DNA of 64,000 nt, taken from assembly GCA_023101725.1 (NCBI GenBank), contig JALJCO010010201.1, forward strand, positions 124,001 to 188,000. The letters run 5' to 3'. This stretch comes from Atherinomorus stipes. Lineage: Eukaryota; Chordata; Actinopteri; Atheriniformes; Atherinidae. The notes under the pieces were generated by a model. It saw nothing but the letters and a program-made list of their open reading frames with translations. It had not been told where the DNA came from and did no database searches. Shown here piece after piece: positions 39,074 to 53,142 of the stretch; within the stretch, counting starts at the first letter, position 1; every line of letters starts with the position of its first letter. Both the position numbers and the translations under genes were made by a program.

Positions 39074-40768
39074 GGAAATGCTCTCTTTTAACTTTTTACA
39101 AGTTTACTGTTATCGTGTAGCTATCGGCGGTTTACTTTGGATTTTGAGAAATCATACCCTTGTGTTTACAGTTTACAAGTTCTTCCTATGTCTGTGAAGG
39201 TTTTCTCAGAGTTCACCTGTTTTCCACAATACAAAGACATGTTTAATAAGTTATGCTCATTTTTAATTATTTTTTTTATTGTTTCCATGTGGAAATCTTA
39301 TGCTGGAGTCCAGAGACTGGACGAGTTTTCTTGACAAAATGGTTTCTAAATACCATAGACCGTTAATAGATCATTGAAAAGCTAAAAGTAAAGCCAGCTG
39401 GGCGTGTCCCACTGTCGCTGTTGTGCCCCATTTTGCCGTATCACGTGTACCGTCACTCCAGGAAATTACCAAAATGGGCAAAGGCAAGGCCGCTCCGAGC
39501 CGCGGGCAAATGATTGTCAGCTGACGTTCTCTGGGCTAAACGTTAGCCGAGCTAACTCGAAACTAACAGGAGCTAATGAAGATAAGCCCCCTAACCGGCG
39601 GGGTAAAGGTAAGACACACTTACACTTGCTATTAGCTAACTAAAACCACCGTGGTGCTACTCTGCTACAAACTGAGACCTTACTGAGAGCAAACAAGGAG
39701 CTAACTAGGAGCCACTGGTTGGCAGGCCGTGCTCACGGTCTGCCGCATGTCAGTCAAAAGTACACGTCCTTAATTATGTGTAATTTTAAGATTAAATAAC
39801 ATCTAAATGGATAAGTTATAAAAAAATTCACCCCCCTCGTAGTTGACATGAAGGTAAACGCGATGCATTAAACCTAAAATGAGCTTTTGAACCAGGTTAT
39901 AAACATGTTTATTTCTGCTGTGAAGTTGGCCTTTTTAACATGGGAGTCTATGGGGATTTGCAATGTTTTGCAGCCAGCCTGGAGCGGATCAAGGGAGAAC
40001 TACAAAAAATGACTTCTTCTGGGTAGACTCATAGTTGGCCACCGAACGGTTGCCGCTTGCTAAAAATACACCAATTTGCTCACCGTTTCAGGAGAAAAGT
40101 AGGCATTTCCATGTGTTTTGATGCCATGGACAATTTTTTATGTGGGTCCATCTAGAGTAGGCTTCACCTAAATTTACTCCAATTTATGATCTTCTCAGGT
40201 CACTCCTCTTCTGAGACAGATAACAACATCTCCGGGGCTCTGAAGCAGCTGCTTGACTCCGCCATTTTTCCCAATGCCAGCCTAGCTGTGCCGAAAATAC
40301 TATTGCAACATAGGGTCCGTACTTGGCAACCCCCCATAGTGGCCTGTATTGGCTTGTAGATGTAAACACAATGCCATTGTCGAACCCGCTGAAATTTATT
40401 TCAGTTATTTTTAAGGCTAAATATAGTTTTTTAAGGAAATGCTGTACTTTCATTCTGCACCCATCCAAACACCTTGTAATTAAAAAACAAACAAACATAT
40501 AGCTTATAAATTTTAAACCTGGTTGAGATTATATCTCCAGAAAAGGTGAGCAGACACAGAGACTCTAGACTTTGTTCAAAAACAGTTTTGATCCAATCCA
40601 TATTGTCAGTTAAATACTTTCATTATTGTAATTTGTTAATAGAATAAACATTTACCCTTGCAAAGTGATGAATATTAACACCTTGTGGCTTTAATCTCTG
40701 ATTCCAGATACAGTAACTTACTGCATGGCTTTAGTGGTTTTAAAGAGTTGCATCTTTGATAGTCACAT
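39074..40768. other. Unassigned, probably repeat-derived in part
   Basis: No gene is recognised. 39380-39610 is relatively GC-rich, with 'gctaacg'/'gttagc' motifs common in fish repeats. No ends or target duplications were found. Confidence 0.45.
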
Positions 40769-40772
40769 TTAA

Positions 40773-41474
40773 AGGGACTAGAAGCAAGAATAAGCAATAA
40801 AACTCGCGACTGCCGCGACTAGTGCTTCAGGTAACTGCAGCCACGAGCCGAGCCGTCACGCGAGCGTGCACAAACTGAAGCTATAATGTTGTTCACTACG
40901 CTTTTTCTTCGTAGTTACACTTTTTAGTGGTCTATCAGTTGATCTGGATCGTTTGCTGATGGCAGAAAAATCCATAACTATCACTTTCGGTGTTTGAATT
41001 TACCGCGACTGTCCTTTTCCTGTATCAAAACTGCAGATGCAGCGTCATTTGATGTCACGTCCGCAAGGCAGTGCGGGAAATTCAGACACCGAATTGCAGC
41101 GCATTTTGCAGCACACAGCCTGTTCAAGGCAACGGAGAGAAACGTGGGTGGAAACATTCTTTTTGGTATTTAGCGCTTCATCACCCACTAGCATTAAAAA
41201 AATGGACATGCATGTTTGTTTGTTTTTTTAATTTCTGCCTCTAGTCCAGGGATCCCCAATTCCAGTCCTCGAGGGCCAGTGTCCTGCAGGTATTATGAGC
41301 TGCCCGGCTGCAACACACCTTGTGACATGTGCAGAGCTTGATGTCAAGCTCTGCACAAGTTTGCTAATTACCCATTGATTGGAATCAGGTATGTTGCAGC
41401 AAGGGAGCTCCTACCTCCCCCTGCAGGACAACGGCCCTCGAGGACCGGAATTGGGGATCCCTGCTCTAGTCTCT
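40773..41474 (+). mobile_element. MITE-B copy 1, interrupted by a hAT MITE
   Basis: The left end AGGGACTAGAAGCAAG follows TTAA (40769-40772). The right end CTGCCTCTAGTC, interrupted and resumed as TCT, precedes TTAA (41475-41478). Other copies are at 46135-46616 (same orientation) and 57199-57674 (reverse). Without the nested hAT and one target copy the element is 477 bp. Confidence 0.88.
41247..41463. mobile_element. 217-bp hAT MITE nested in MITE-B copy 1
   Basis: The duplication CTCTAGTC lies at 41239-41246 and 41464-41471. The ends are CAGGGATCCCCAATTCC and its inverse GGAATTGGGGATCCCTG (perfect for 17 bp), with the match continuing through CTCGAGGGCC. The body holds a second internal inverted pair around GAGCTTGATGTCAAGCTC. 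It is probably a recent insertion. Confidence 0.93.
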
Positions 41475-41478
41475 TTAA

Positions 41479-42627
41479 GAGAACACAAAGATTTGTATTG
41501 TGTGGTCATAAATCATAAATCATAAATGGGCTGGTCTGGACCAAAATGCCAGGGTTTATTTTTCTTTCGTTTAAAAAAATAATCCCAGTCCATCCCTGTC
41601 TGCATAGAAGTGAAAAATGATATTAAAAGTGGGTATAATTTGACCTAAAGGCAACATATACAGGGTAAATTGGTATTGGTTCCAGCACTGATCCTTGTGA
41701 AACACTTAAAGTCAATGGTGAGAAAGTCCCAGAGAGAGAGAGAGCAAAACTCTAGGTGGGACATAAACCTGTCTAGGCCCTAGCAGTACGGATATACTCA
41801 CCATTAACTGTTCATCAGGATAAGGGGTTCCACTGTGTCAGGTCAAAGAAGAGAGCAGCAACCAGTTTGTGTTCATTTCACATTGAAATAATTCCTATAA
41901 ACTTCTCTCATCATATAATTTTTTTTCCCTTTGTTTTCACCACAGATTTTTAACTAAGTCATTTTTTCCGGCATGACTTGATGAGATGAAAACCAAAATA
42001 AACAAAAGCCTACCTTGACTCCTTCCATTAAGTGACACTATTGATCTTTGAAGGGGCAGTGTCTCCTGCTATTGATTTTAAATGGGTGTGCTGGTAGCCA
42101 AAGGATCCTCTTAAGTTTCATCTGAGTGCTAATCTGAGGGTTTTAAGTAAAGGATGGAAAGAATCACACTTCTAAAATAACACGAGAGAAATAAAGTGAA
42201 GGTTGCAGTTTTGTGACCTTGTGTGATTTCTTCTTCTAGAGATAGATTACTTAAGATCACCTTGTCTGCCTTTCTTACACATATAGTATACCACTGCCCT
42301 TAAGTGAAAGTGAATATGTGAATATATTGGGAGTACAAGCTCATCATTTGTCACACAGCTTAAGAACACAAAAACATCTGCTTCAAAACAGCATGAAAGC
42401 TTACGCAATATTGAATTTATATTCAATAACATCAATCAAAAATTTACATGTGTGGTTAAGAGTAAAGAACAAATTATTTCACATAACCAAAAGCCCATTT
42501 TGCTGTTTTAACATTAAGTGATCATTTTACTAAGATCTTATCAATTAGCACCCTAAAAGAAACATACTTCTTAGTATATTCTTTATTCATTTAACAATTT
42601 TCAATTCTAAAACTTGTGATTTGTTGC

Positions 42628-42658
<31 letters not shown>

Positions 42659-43544
42659 ACAAAATATAATAATAATTTTGTTAATTCTCTATATTACAAT
42701 GATTATCTACTTTCCTAGCAGTATTAGCCATCCCACTTTTTAAAAAAAATTTCATCGCTTTAATACTGTAGCATTAGCATTTAGAGAAGCCATCAGTCTG
42801 AAAACAGCTTTTTCTGGGGCTATTACATGTAACCTAAACTGTAATATGAGAAACAAATGCAGCACTCCTTCCCTAAGTGCTCTGCTGTGTTTTTCAAGAA
42901 AAACAAGTAGTTTGTGAGGAATCAGAGTTTGCGTACAATATTCATAAAAAGTTGTGCTTAATTGATGCTTGGATTTAAAGTAAAACTGGGAATAAGCTTA
43001 TAAAATAAAACCTCATGTACACGCTTACATGAACTCAAACAAAGCAACAAGAGATGGAGAGAAAAGTGAAATGTGAACTGATGAGTCAGGAAGCTTTTTT
43101 AAACCACAGTGATGTGCTCATGGCTTCACATTGCCATATACTCTCAAAGGAGCAAAAATGCAGTGTTGGTCAGGTATCTAGTGATTACTTCATGATATCT
43201 TTTTCTTCTTTGGGGCCAAAAATGTGCCTTTTATTTTAGCAAGTTGTATTTGTGCAGTTTATATTGTACATAATGTCTGTTAAATTAATCTTTTCTTTTG
43301 TTTTTGTTTGCAGGATGATGGTGTGGTTAATATGGTCCCTCACAGTACTCTTTTGGGGATATTTTTGGTGATGATTATAAATTTGCCTTAAAGGCATAAG
43401 TTCAGTTGTGTGATGTTGGGTCTTCTGTGTTTATGTGCTAATTCTATGATGGACAGGTAACTTGTCCTGAATGTTGTACCTTTTGCCCAGCTTGTACCTG
43501 CAATAACAGATTTTTTTTTTTTAACTATTTTGTAAACACAACAC
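41479..43544. other. Unassigned; AT microsatellite
   Basis: No gene is seen. An (AT)n tract is at 42629-42658. Confidence 0.55.
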
Positions 43545-43834
43545 TAGGGATGTGCCGCTTTTTGGTTTCAAGGTATACCACTGTATAAAAAACGTAGCAG
43601 TACCATTACATTTTCCGTCATACCTTGTATGGACTTCATTCTGTCTGATAAAACACAGGGAGAGAGTGCAAGTCAGGTGTTCGCCACCTGTTCTGACGCA
43701 CACTCCCAGTTGGTGGCGGTAAATTCATGTCGCTTGCCAATGCCAACGCCATTAAACATCAAAGGAAGAAGTACAGATGTTCCAATAAATGGCATTGTTC
43801 AACCAAAATAAGCTGTTTTTATTCACCCAGACAC
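43545..43834. mobile_element. hAT-like left end, interrupted by MITE-E copy 2
   Basis: TAGGGATGTGCCGC followed by 'ggtttcaaggtataccac' resembles the start of a fish hAT. Sequence right of MITE-E ('ccgagtactgctgtgtactc', 44334 on) could be its continuation. A matching right end was not identified. Confidence 0.45.
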
Positions 43835-43838
43835 TTAA

Positions 43839-44329
43839 AAAAAACTCCTTCCAATGAAATGAATTTCATTGGATGGGGTTTTGAACGGGCCGTACTGATT
43901 GATTGAATGATTCTTATGTTCATAAAACTTGACTGCTGTCTGTCAACACCAACCGTCCACCCGCCGTGAGCATCTCAGTGCAAACGTACCAAGACAACAT
44001 GGCTGCTCGCTGCTTTTAACTATGCCACTGTTTGCCCTTAAAAAGAAAAAAACGGATGTGAATCAAGTCATGGAGGTGTTGGTGTTTGCAGACAGGATGT
44101 TTTATGCCGCAGAAGAAATTGGAGGTGAGATAATTATCACTTTTAGGAAACGTGGTTCCTCTGTTGTTTACTGGGAAGCTAACAAGCTAGCCCCTCGGCT
44201 GTTCTCGGTTATGTTCGCCAACAGTTATCCATGTACGCATTCCTGTGTGGAGGCGTGGTTTCACGGGTGTGTGTATTTTTTCAAATATAGCTTTTTTGAA
44301 CCGTTTTTCCAAGATCCCCTACCCTGCCT
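43839..44329 (+). mobile_element. MITE-E copy 2, TTAA-flanked
   Basis: This copy is flanked by TTAA at 43835-43838 and 44330-44333 and ends GATCCCCTACCCTGCCT like copy 1. It carries an ATG frame (44022-44124, 34 codons, MPLFALKKKKTDVNQVMEVL...) ending at a plausible splice donor, GGAG|gtgaga. Copy 1 keeps much of the same peptide. The left end does not clearly mirror the right, so the element may be 5'-altered. Confidence 0.65.
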
Positions 44330-44333
44330 TTAA

Positions 44334-46130
44334 ACCGAGTACTGCTGTGTACTCGGTACCTAAAGTGCTCAAAACATGATAAAAAGTGTATTTTAGTGCA
44401 AAAATGAATGTTTGTTAATGTTTAGAAACGATTTTTAAACATAATGGGCTCAGTGCGAGACATTTGAGATGTTAAATTAGAGGAAAACATTGGTTTATAT
44501 TACTATAAAACTCTATCGCAGCATGGCAGATTTTGTAGTCTTAAGAAAGGCGAGAAACTACTGAATCAAATGATACCAAGGTTTTTGTGAACTACATTAC
44601 CCAAGTAACCTTTCTCCATGGCCAATGAGACTCGAGGTCTGTGGGAGTAGCACCTAGCTGCAGCTGTAGCCACAACAAACCACGCCTACCATACAAATGA
44701 GAGGAACCTTACCCTAACCCCCTCCCCTAACCTTAATCACAACCCCCTTACATCACTACAAACCACACCCAACTGGGCAACACACTATTGCCAACTCTTC
44801 AAGGAGAGTAGTCGCCATTGGCTAGCCCAAAAGACGCCAGAAGTCACTAAATGATGTCGCTGCACAGGACAACCAATTTCACACATGCACAGTACCAATT
44901 GCGCTCATTTATTTATTGTTTGACATGCCACTGTGCCAATGTGCAAGGTTACTGAAGGGATGACATACACATTTGAGTCATGGTGCAAAGAAGAACCAGT
45001 TGTGCCACAAGGCATCATGGGAAATAATCTGGATGAGGGGGCATGGTCATCTCACGCCTGCAAAGGGACAGCGTGAACATTGAGTGAGTGCCGGAAAATG
45101 GGGAGGGAAGGAGGGGCCAACGGCATGCAACATCCGATGACCAGGCAGAGAGCGATAAAAACTTTATCCGTTTCCATGAACGCCAGAGAAAGTTGCTAGA
45201 TTTGTCTCTAGTCGCTTTTTGAAAATAAGTCACTAAATATAGCAAATGTTTTGAGTTGGATAGTTTTATTTGAAGTTTTGTATTGTTCGGAAAACGACAT
45301 TTGGTTGGAAAAAAAGATTTACATTACTAAGACAGTGAAGATAATAGCAGAGATACAACAGCAGCCAGACCAGATTCTCCCGACTCAGACAGCTGCAACA
45401 TGCTGGTTTGGATGGAGATATTTTTTCCCACGTGAAACCTGGACAGTGTATGAGTGAGTTCCTGTACTCTTTTGAAATTGTGATTAGGCTACATGCTAGT
45501 TGACATGCTAATTTGTGTTGACATGTCAGTTATTTATCTTTTTTATATGATCAGATCACCACAATATAAACCAAGGCAATTTATGATTCTACTGAATACA
45601 TTTTTTTATATATATATTTTCACTGCATTTGTGTCTTTTGGCCTAATGTATATATTTCATAATGAATTCACTTCTGAATCATAGTTACCGTCTTCATTTT
45701 CGGTGAATGCTTTACTTTAACTTGTGTAGAATCTTTTTCTTTTACTCAAACTCTTTCAAATTCACTCTATTTGCTGTCAAGGAGTAACTGAAGGTAATAA
45801 ATAGTACCTGTCTTCATGAAATCATTAACATGGGTTTACCATCTGTCAAATAATAAAAAACAACAGGCAAGCATAGAAATGTCACAATTCTCTTATATTT
45901 TGTTGTAATTTACTCAGAAATAGTAACAGACACAACATTTTTAACAGTGGAAATACATTCTCTTAAGTCTCTAGATGTCTCTACTGTAGATACCAAGAAC
46001 ATAAAAATTAACCTTATTATTGTGAAGCAGTTCTTTATTTACCTTGGGTATGTCTTGTTAGGCGTTTTTTTTTTCTTCTTTTTTTTAAATATGGCTAGGG
46101 TTAAAGAGGTTACCTATAATTTTCCTTTAG
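44334..46130. other. Unassigned non-coding stretch
   Basis: No gene is seen. 44700-44770 is C-rich with degenerate CCCTAA-like words. 45180-45245 'ctagtcgctttttgaaaata' has a repeat-like look without boundaries. Confidence 0.5.
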
Positions 46131-46134
46131 TTAA

Positions 46135-46616
46135 AGGGACTAGAGGCAAGATTAAGAAATGAGACTCGCGACTGGCGCTGCGGGTAACAGCAGCCACGAG
46201 CCAAGCCGTCATGGGAGCGTGTATAAATTGAAGCTATAACGTTGTTTACTACGCTGACAAAATCTTTTTCATGGTAGTGCCACTTTTTTGTGTCTTTCAG
46301 TTAATCTAGATCGTTTGCTGATGGCAGAAGAATCCATAACTATCGCTTACAGTGTTAATTTATCGCGACCGTCTCCTTCCTGGATCAAAACTGTCGGGGA
46401 TGCGGATGCAGTGTAATTTGACGTCACATCCGCAGGACAGCGCGAGAAATTCAGCCACCGAATCACAGCGCATATTGCAGCACACATCCTGTTCAGGGCA
46501 ACGGAGAGAGACGTGGGTGGGCTCGTTCTTTTTGGTTTTTAGTGCTTCATCACCCATTAGTATTAAAAAACTGGACATGCTTGTTTATTCTTTTACAATT
46601 CCTGCCTCTAGTCCCT
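46135..46616 (+). mobile_element. MITE-B copy 2
   Basis: TTAA at 46131-46134 and 46617-46620 flank 482 bp. The left end is AGGGACTAGAGGCAAG and the right end CTGCCTCTAGTCCCT, perfect inverses over the first 13 bp. It aligns end to end with copies 1 and 3. Confidence 0.92.
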
Positions 46617-46620
46617 TTAA

Positions 46621-49452
46621 TTTAAAATTGCATATTGAGTCTAAGTAGCCTCGACAGTACATTGAGCAGATACAGTGGGATAGTCAATACATTAAAAATG
46701 CCTGTCTAAAAATTGTGTAGCTACCTGTTCAAGCAACAGCTCCAGGTCAACACATGAAAATGCTACAAGATCTTTGAAGGTTCCCTTCACCCAAATGTTA
46801 ACAGAAGAGCCTTTTAGCCCTGGAAGCTGTGAAGTGGGGCCCCAGTGGATTGAGCTTGTTTTCCCAGCACATCTCACAAATGACATCTTCTTTGTGATGC
46901 TCATCGAACCACTCCTTGACTATTTTTGCCATGGGGAAGTAAGCAGTTTCCTGCTGAGAGAGCCATTAGGGAATACTGTGGGATTGTTTGGTAGTAACTA
47001 AAGCATAAAATGGCAGAAATACCACATGAGATTATCCACTTTGGAGGTGTTTTGTTGCTGTCTTCTAACCATCAGAATTTATAAGCACCAAAAAGTCAGC
47101 AGGGGCTGGCTTAATTAGTGGCACCTCTGAGTTAAAAAAAAAAAAAACATAATTTTAATTTCAAACAAAATCTGTTTGGTGTAGTGTAATTGTTGCAGTG
47201 TAAGTGGATTTAAAAAGTTATCAAAATTTGTTCTTGCAATTCTTAGAACAAGCCTTATAAATGTCCAGCGCTACAAATTTTAGGATTTGGAACACAGCCT
47301 TTGTGTTGCTGGAAAACAGCTCTGTTGAAGTATCCTTTGAAGTGGCAGCCTCAGTATCCTTTGAACCCGTGTGTCTTCCTGAAAAGTGAGATATCCCAGT
47401 GAGTTTCTGTGTCACCTGTGATGTCTTTGTTTTGAAACCCTTTCAAGGACCTTCCTTCTCCAATATTCTGGCACGGATATATGGATGCAGATTTCCAGAT
47501 GCTCAGCTTTGTTCTTACTCTGTTTGCGGTCACCTTCTCCTGCCCTGCACTCACACCTTTTCCAAGCTCTTCCTGTGTTTGTGTGTGCCGTGTGCATATG
47601 GTTGTGTGTGCACCAGGGTAGTGTGTCATTGTCACAGTTCAGCATTCTATTTTTCTGCTCTCAGCTCCCACAGGAATTCTGCCCCTCGCACACTTCTACC
47701 CAATTCTCAGACACTCGCACATACACACACATTCCCATGCTTGCACAGTCACAAATGTTCCATCTCAGTCAGAAAGCCATTGGAATTCAGATCATGTACT
47801 GAACTTTGGGGTCGTGACTTTCTACTGTGTACATGGCCCAGAGCTATATAGCGGGGGAGAAAGTGCACACTCTCTGTGATCTCTCTCTCTCTCTGTTTCT
47901 TCCTGGCTGTCCCTTAAACACAAACACACATGCACACCCACACGCACACGCACACACAGCTGTTGAATGAGTGTTGAATTTTGATCTTTTTCGCTCCCAG
48001 CATGACATCAAAAAGAAGCGGGCTAAACTTCGGTCCCCATGTCTCAACTCTTTAATCGGGGAGCTACACCTCTATCTTTGTCCGTTTACATCTCTCTTCT
48101 TCCCTTCCTTTTGTTAGATTTGGCTTGTTAAATCTGGGGGTGGGGGTGGGGGGTGGTATTGCCAAACAGTCATTTTAAATGAGCTTTGCAAGCAATGCTT
48201 CCTGAGAAGAGACTGAAATTAAGAATTGTAAAGTTTTCATTATAATATTTAGCAGAGAGCTAAATATATGCTATAAACTCTGTTGGGAAATGTGCAGGAG
48301 ACTCATTCATCTCCCCACCACGCAGTAAGCCTCCCCAAATGCTTTGGTAAAACAAAGCACCAATGATAAACTTCGCCTCTCATTTCAGACTCCTCCCTCC
48401 TCTGTCTGATAGAGATGTCTGTCAAATCACCTAGACATAACCCCCCTCCAACGTCTTAAACTGTCTTTTTTGCTCCCCCTCTCTTCCCCGACCCTTTTGC
48501 TGTTTTCCTCATGATTTATCTTCCAAGTTCCATCTTTGTTTCTCTCTGCAACACACCATGAAACCCCGTTGTTCAACTGAACCGCTGTTAACCCAAATCC
48601 CGTCGCCTCTCTTCTTCGCTCTCACCTCCTCATCCAGACACCCTCTCTGTCTTCATCCTTTTCGTCACCCTCTTTCTCACTCAGCCCTCTCATCCTTCCC
48701 CCTCCTCTTCCCCCTTCCCCCCTCACTGCTTGTATCTCACTCTGTCCTAGTTTCCACAGCCTGCGTTATGAATTATGTGCAACTAGCTTGCCTCATGAAA
48801 GAATCATCTTGGCCAATGAATAATAGATGCTGAGGAGAATAGAAGTGTAGGTTACAAACTGTGTTTACTCTTGCTGCCTCATCTGCTGCCTTATTAATTT
48901 CGTCATAGTCAAACAACTGACTGACTCCTTTTATCACATGGCATGCTGGTTTAAAACAGGCAGCCACTGTGGTCACAAATCTATCATAGATGGAGGCTAT
49001 AAGAATAGTGGGCCACTGCTTCATTCTGCTCTATTGATTTCATCACACAAAAGAACGGTTGATTTTGTTAAGTTTCTGTCCGATTTAAGCTGTCATGCTC
49101 AGTTTTCCTGATATCAGTCATGGAGCTAAATGTTATGTCACACAAAGCTGTCTCCAGTCATTATCTCCTGCTTCTCTAAAAGACTCACTGAAGATTTTGA
49201 GGTATATCTGTGCATCAGAGGAGCAGAGGAGGCAAACTGTGAAGTGCCTGAATAGAAATTCATCTAAATCAAGTGCCTTGTTTATTTTTCATTACCCATA
49301 GGAGGTGCACTTTTCCAGCTTTTGAGCACCAATTTTTAAAAAAGAACAAATTAATGGATTTTATAATATTTTTCTGTCATTCCTACGTTATTCTTTTTGT
49401 GCCATTTTATGTAGCTACAGACAACAAATATAAAGGTTGTGAGAAGCACATA
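46621..49452. other. Unassigned; strand-biased simple sequence
   Basis: No gene is recognised. 47570-47760 and 47910-47960 are CA/GT-rich and 48420-48760 is strongly pyrimidine-rich. The 150-codon + frame at 47399-47851 is Cys/Ser/Leu-rich low complexity and overlaps long frames on both strands, so it is not called. Confidence 0.5.
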
Positions 49453-49454
49453 TA

Positions 49455-50432
<978 letters not shown>

Positions 50433-50763
50433 TTAAAGTGGAAATGAAACGGTCAACCAAGCTAACTTTATTTACAAGACTGAGTCCATGGTCTTATCAA
50501 TAATTATAGAACAAATGTGGAAAAAATTAGCATTTAAAAGAAAAATGTAGCAAAGTTTTATGTTTTTATGACAAGGACACTGCTATGTTGCAGTACTCTA
50601 AGCTCTAATGTCACCAGGTTGGTTTGTGCTCTTGGTCCACATTGAATCAGTAGGTGTAAGCAGCTATACTACACTATAATTAACAAGCCGTAAGACATTT
50701 TAGATGATGCATGCATTTAGAAAAATGCATATACATATGTGTTGTATGCATTAATACATACAT

Positions 50764-50784
50764 ACACACACACACACACACACC

Positions 50785-50841
<57 letters not shown>
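50764..50841. repeat. (CA)n-(TA)n compound microsatellite
   Basis: CA repeats with one interruption (CCCA) run to about 50808, then TA repeats to 50841. Confidence 0.95.
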
Positions 50842-50843
<2 letters not shown>

Positions 50844-51426
50844 TGTATATATACAATGTCACTGTCATGGATGACGTAAATGTCAGAAAACAAGCACTAG
50901 TCCTCTGTGTGTCATGGTCACACATCAGGATGATTTTCACACTTTTGCTCTTTGTTTAGATTCATGTAAGGCACACTTTTCCTCTGCACACTCTTTTCAC
51001 TCTTTTCAACTTCTATATGTGTAAAGAAGATCCAACACAGGGATTAAAAACTAAAAAATGCAGTAGTGTTCTGACAGAGCTGTCAGTTTTTGTTTCTAGA
51101 GTGGAAGAAATTGCATGTAGGAATATGCTAGGGCATGGCTCATATTTAATGCAAGTTGAACGAAACAATGGATTTCTGCAATAGTGAAAATATCACAAGT
51201 ATGTGTTTGATAATGTGGTCAATGTAAATAGGACAGATCTATTGTGTGTAGTTTACCTGTTTGTTTTTGTACCACTGAAATGGAAAGGAGCCTTGAATCT
51301 CTATTTAGGTGATGGATCACAAAAGAAATACCAGTGGAACACCATGTTTTAGTGGTTCCTACATCATAATAATAATAAAAAAAATACTTTAAAGAATTTG
51401 CCAGTATTTCTGTCCTAAAAAAGCCC
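50842..51426. other. Unassigned non-coding stretch
   Basis: No gene or repeat boundary is recognised. Confidence 0.55.
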
Positions 51427-51435
51427 ATGGAAATA

Positions 51436-52030
51436 TAGCCTGCACCAGCCTGACTAACGCCATGTAGCCTATGAGATACACGGCAAGTCAGTCTGGGTTC
51501 CCTCCATTGGGAAGTGATTCCACTCCGGTAAAAAATTGACCGGACCAATCACAGCGCAACAGTTGAATTATTAACAGATGAACGTTAAACTCCGACGTCT
51601 CCACCGCTGTCTCTGCTCTGTTTTGGTGCGTAACTAACAGCTTACGGGTCATAGTCACATGACGTGCGACACAAACGCTTTCTCATATTAGTAGCTCAGC
51701 AATAAACAATGCTGACATGTAACAGAGTATTTATCATAATAAAACCAAACATTCTATGTTAATATACACAAGAAAACTACATTAAATAGAGAGGGAAAAA
51801 CAACGTGTAAACGCTGACTTCCGGCGTCGCCATAGCAACATAGCAACATAGCAACAGAGTGCTGAGCTACGCCAGCTACAGTCACTTCCGATTGGTTCTC
51901 TCCGGTTCACTGTCCTCCTGTTAGTCCCGCCTCTCGTCTCGCATTGGAAATCAGTCTCCAGTGGAGGGAATCCAGACTGACTTGCTGTGTATCTCATACA
52001 TGGCGTTAGTCAGGCTGGTGTACCAGGCTA
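51436..52030. mobile_element. 595-bp MITE with long TIRs and 9-bp target duplication
   Basis: ATGGAAATA lies at 51427-51435 and 52031-52039. The ends TAGCCTG...CAGGCTA are inverse, and similarity continues inward about 75 nt through CACCAGCCTGACTAACGCCA and GCAAGTCAGTCTGG. The 9-bp duplication fits Mutator-like elements. hAT (8 bp) does not give equally symmetrical ends. No coding capacity is seen; the GC-richer core holds a short (TAGCAACA)n-like run near 51835-51855. Confidence 0.85.
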
Positions 52031-52039
52031 ATGGAAATA

Positions 52040-53142
52040 AGTTGTGGAGCTGAAGGTAGGACAAACTGAAAAAAAAGGACCTACAGTACTACCTGCACAC
52101 AGTTGGGGGCATAACTGTCGTTTACAAATCTGTAGCTCACGAGTTGTTTCACTTACTGTCAAATGGCAAAATATCAAGGGCATGTTACAGCTAACCTTTA
52201 AACTAGACAAGATCATAAGAGCAAAATTGAATCCATTTTATCATCACCTCAAAAACACCCTGAAATGATGATACCATGGTTATATAACAACCGAACATGA
52301 ATGAGAAGCTATTAGCCAAAAAACTGAGGAGAAGCAGCTGAGAAGAAAGACATCCAAGACAGCTGACGTTCACATTTGCTTATGCATTTCATGTCACAGC
52401 TGCAATTATGTGATGTGAATCCTCGATGTTACTTTGCACTTAACACATTCTGCTATAGTGAAAAGATTAGATTGTTAGCTTAATGTTTCATCCAGAATAT
52501 AGGCCATCCCATCATACAACTGCCATGCACATGTTCAACATTCTTTGCTGAGTCTCATCTCATATAGCTTTGCACAAACACGACAAGGCTGTTATCTGGG
52601 GAAAAAATGAGGAAAAAGTTTAAATGATATATGTATCCGATGTACAATCTAAGACTTGCAAGTAAGCAAGGAGAAAGAGAGCCAGGGGTAGAGAGAGTTG
52701 TGTGGTAATTATAGATCAAGAGGATGGTAATTCTACTGGGTCTCTATCCCTACAGGTTGGGGGTGGGGGTGCATGAGGAAGACACAGCACAGAGGAGAGA
52801 GAAGGCAGACTTAGGGAGAGAAAAAGGGGGGAGGGAAAATAAGACAGGAAGCAGATTCAGATGAAGGACAACAAGGTGGGAAAAAAATCAGAAAGTAGAG
52901 GAAGAGGAGGGGTCCATACAGGTAAGGTGAGGAAGAGGGTATAGGAGAGTAAAAATCAAGAAAATGACCGTGTTTGGCATCGATTTTTATTGTTCAATAT
53001 TAACTTTTAATCGTGACCAGTTGAGCAAACAGATGTTCAGTTTTATTTCTACAGAGAGCACTATCTGAGCAAATGGCCAAACTGAAGGCGGTGTAGCATA
53101 GCAGAACATGCACTAACCAGACTTCCAGTCTAAACAACCATA
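52040..53142. other. Unassigned; purine-rich patch
   Basis: No gene is seen. 52660-52945 is purine-rich on + with GGTGGGGGT-type patches. Confidence 0.55.

Noticed and set aside
44705..44770. Interstitial telomere repeat
   Set aside because: Only a few degenerate CCCTAA-like words occur, with no tandem array.
47399..47851. 150-codon plus-strand frame
   Set aside because: It is low-complexity Cys/Ser/His/Leu, lies in CA/CT-rich sequence and overlaps frames on both strands. There is no motif.
50680..50959. Overlapping Cys-Val and Thr-His frames
   Set aside because: They are translations of the CA/TA microsatellite.
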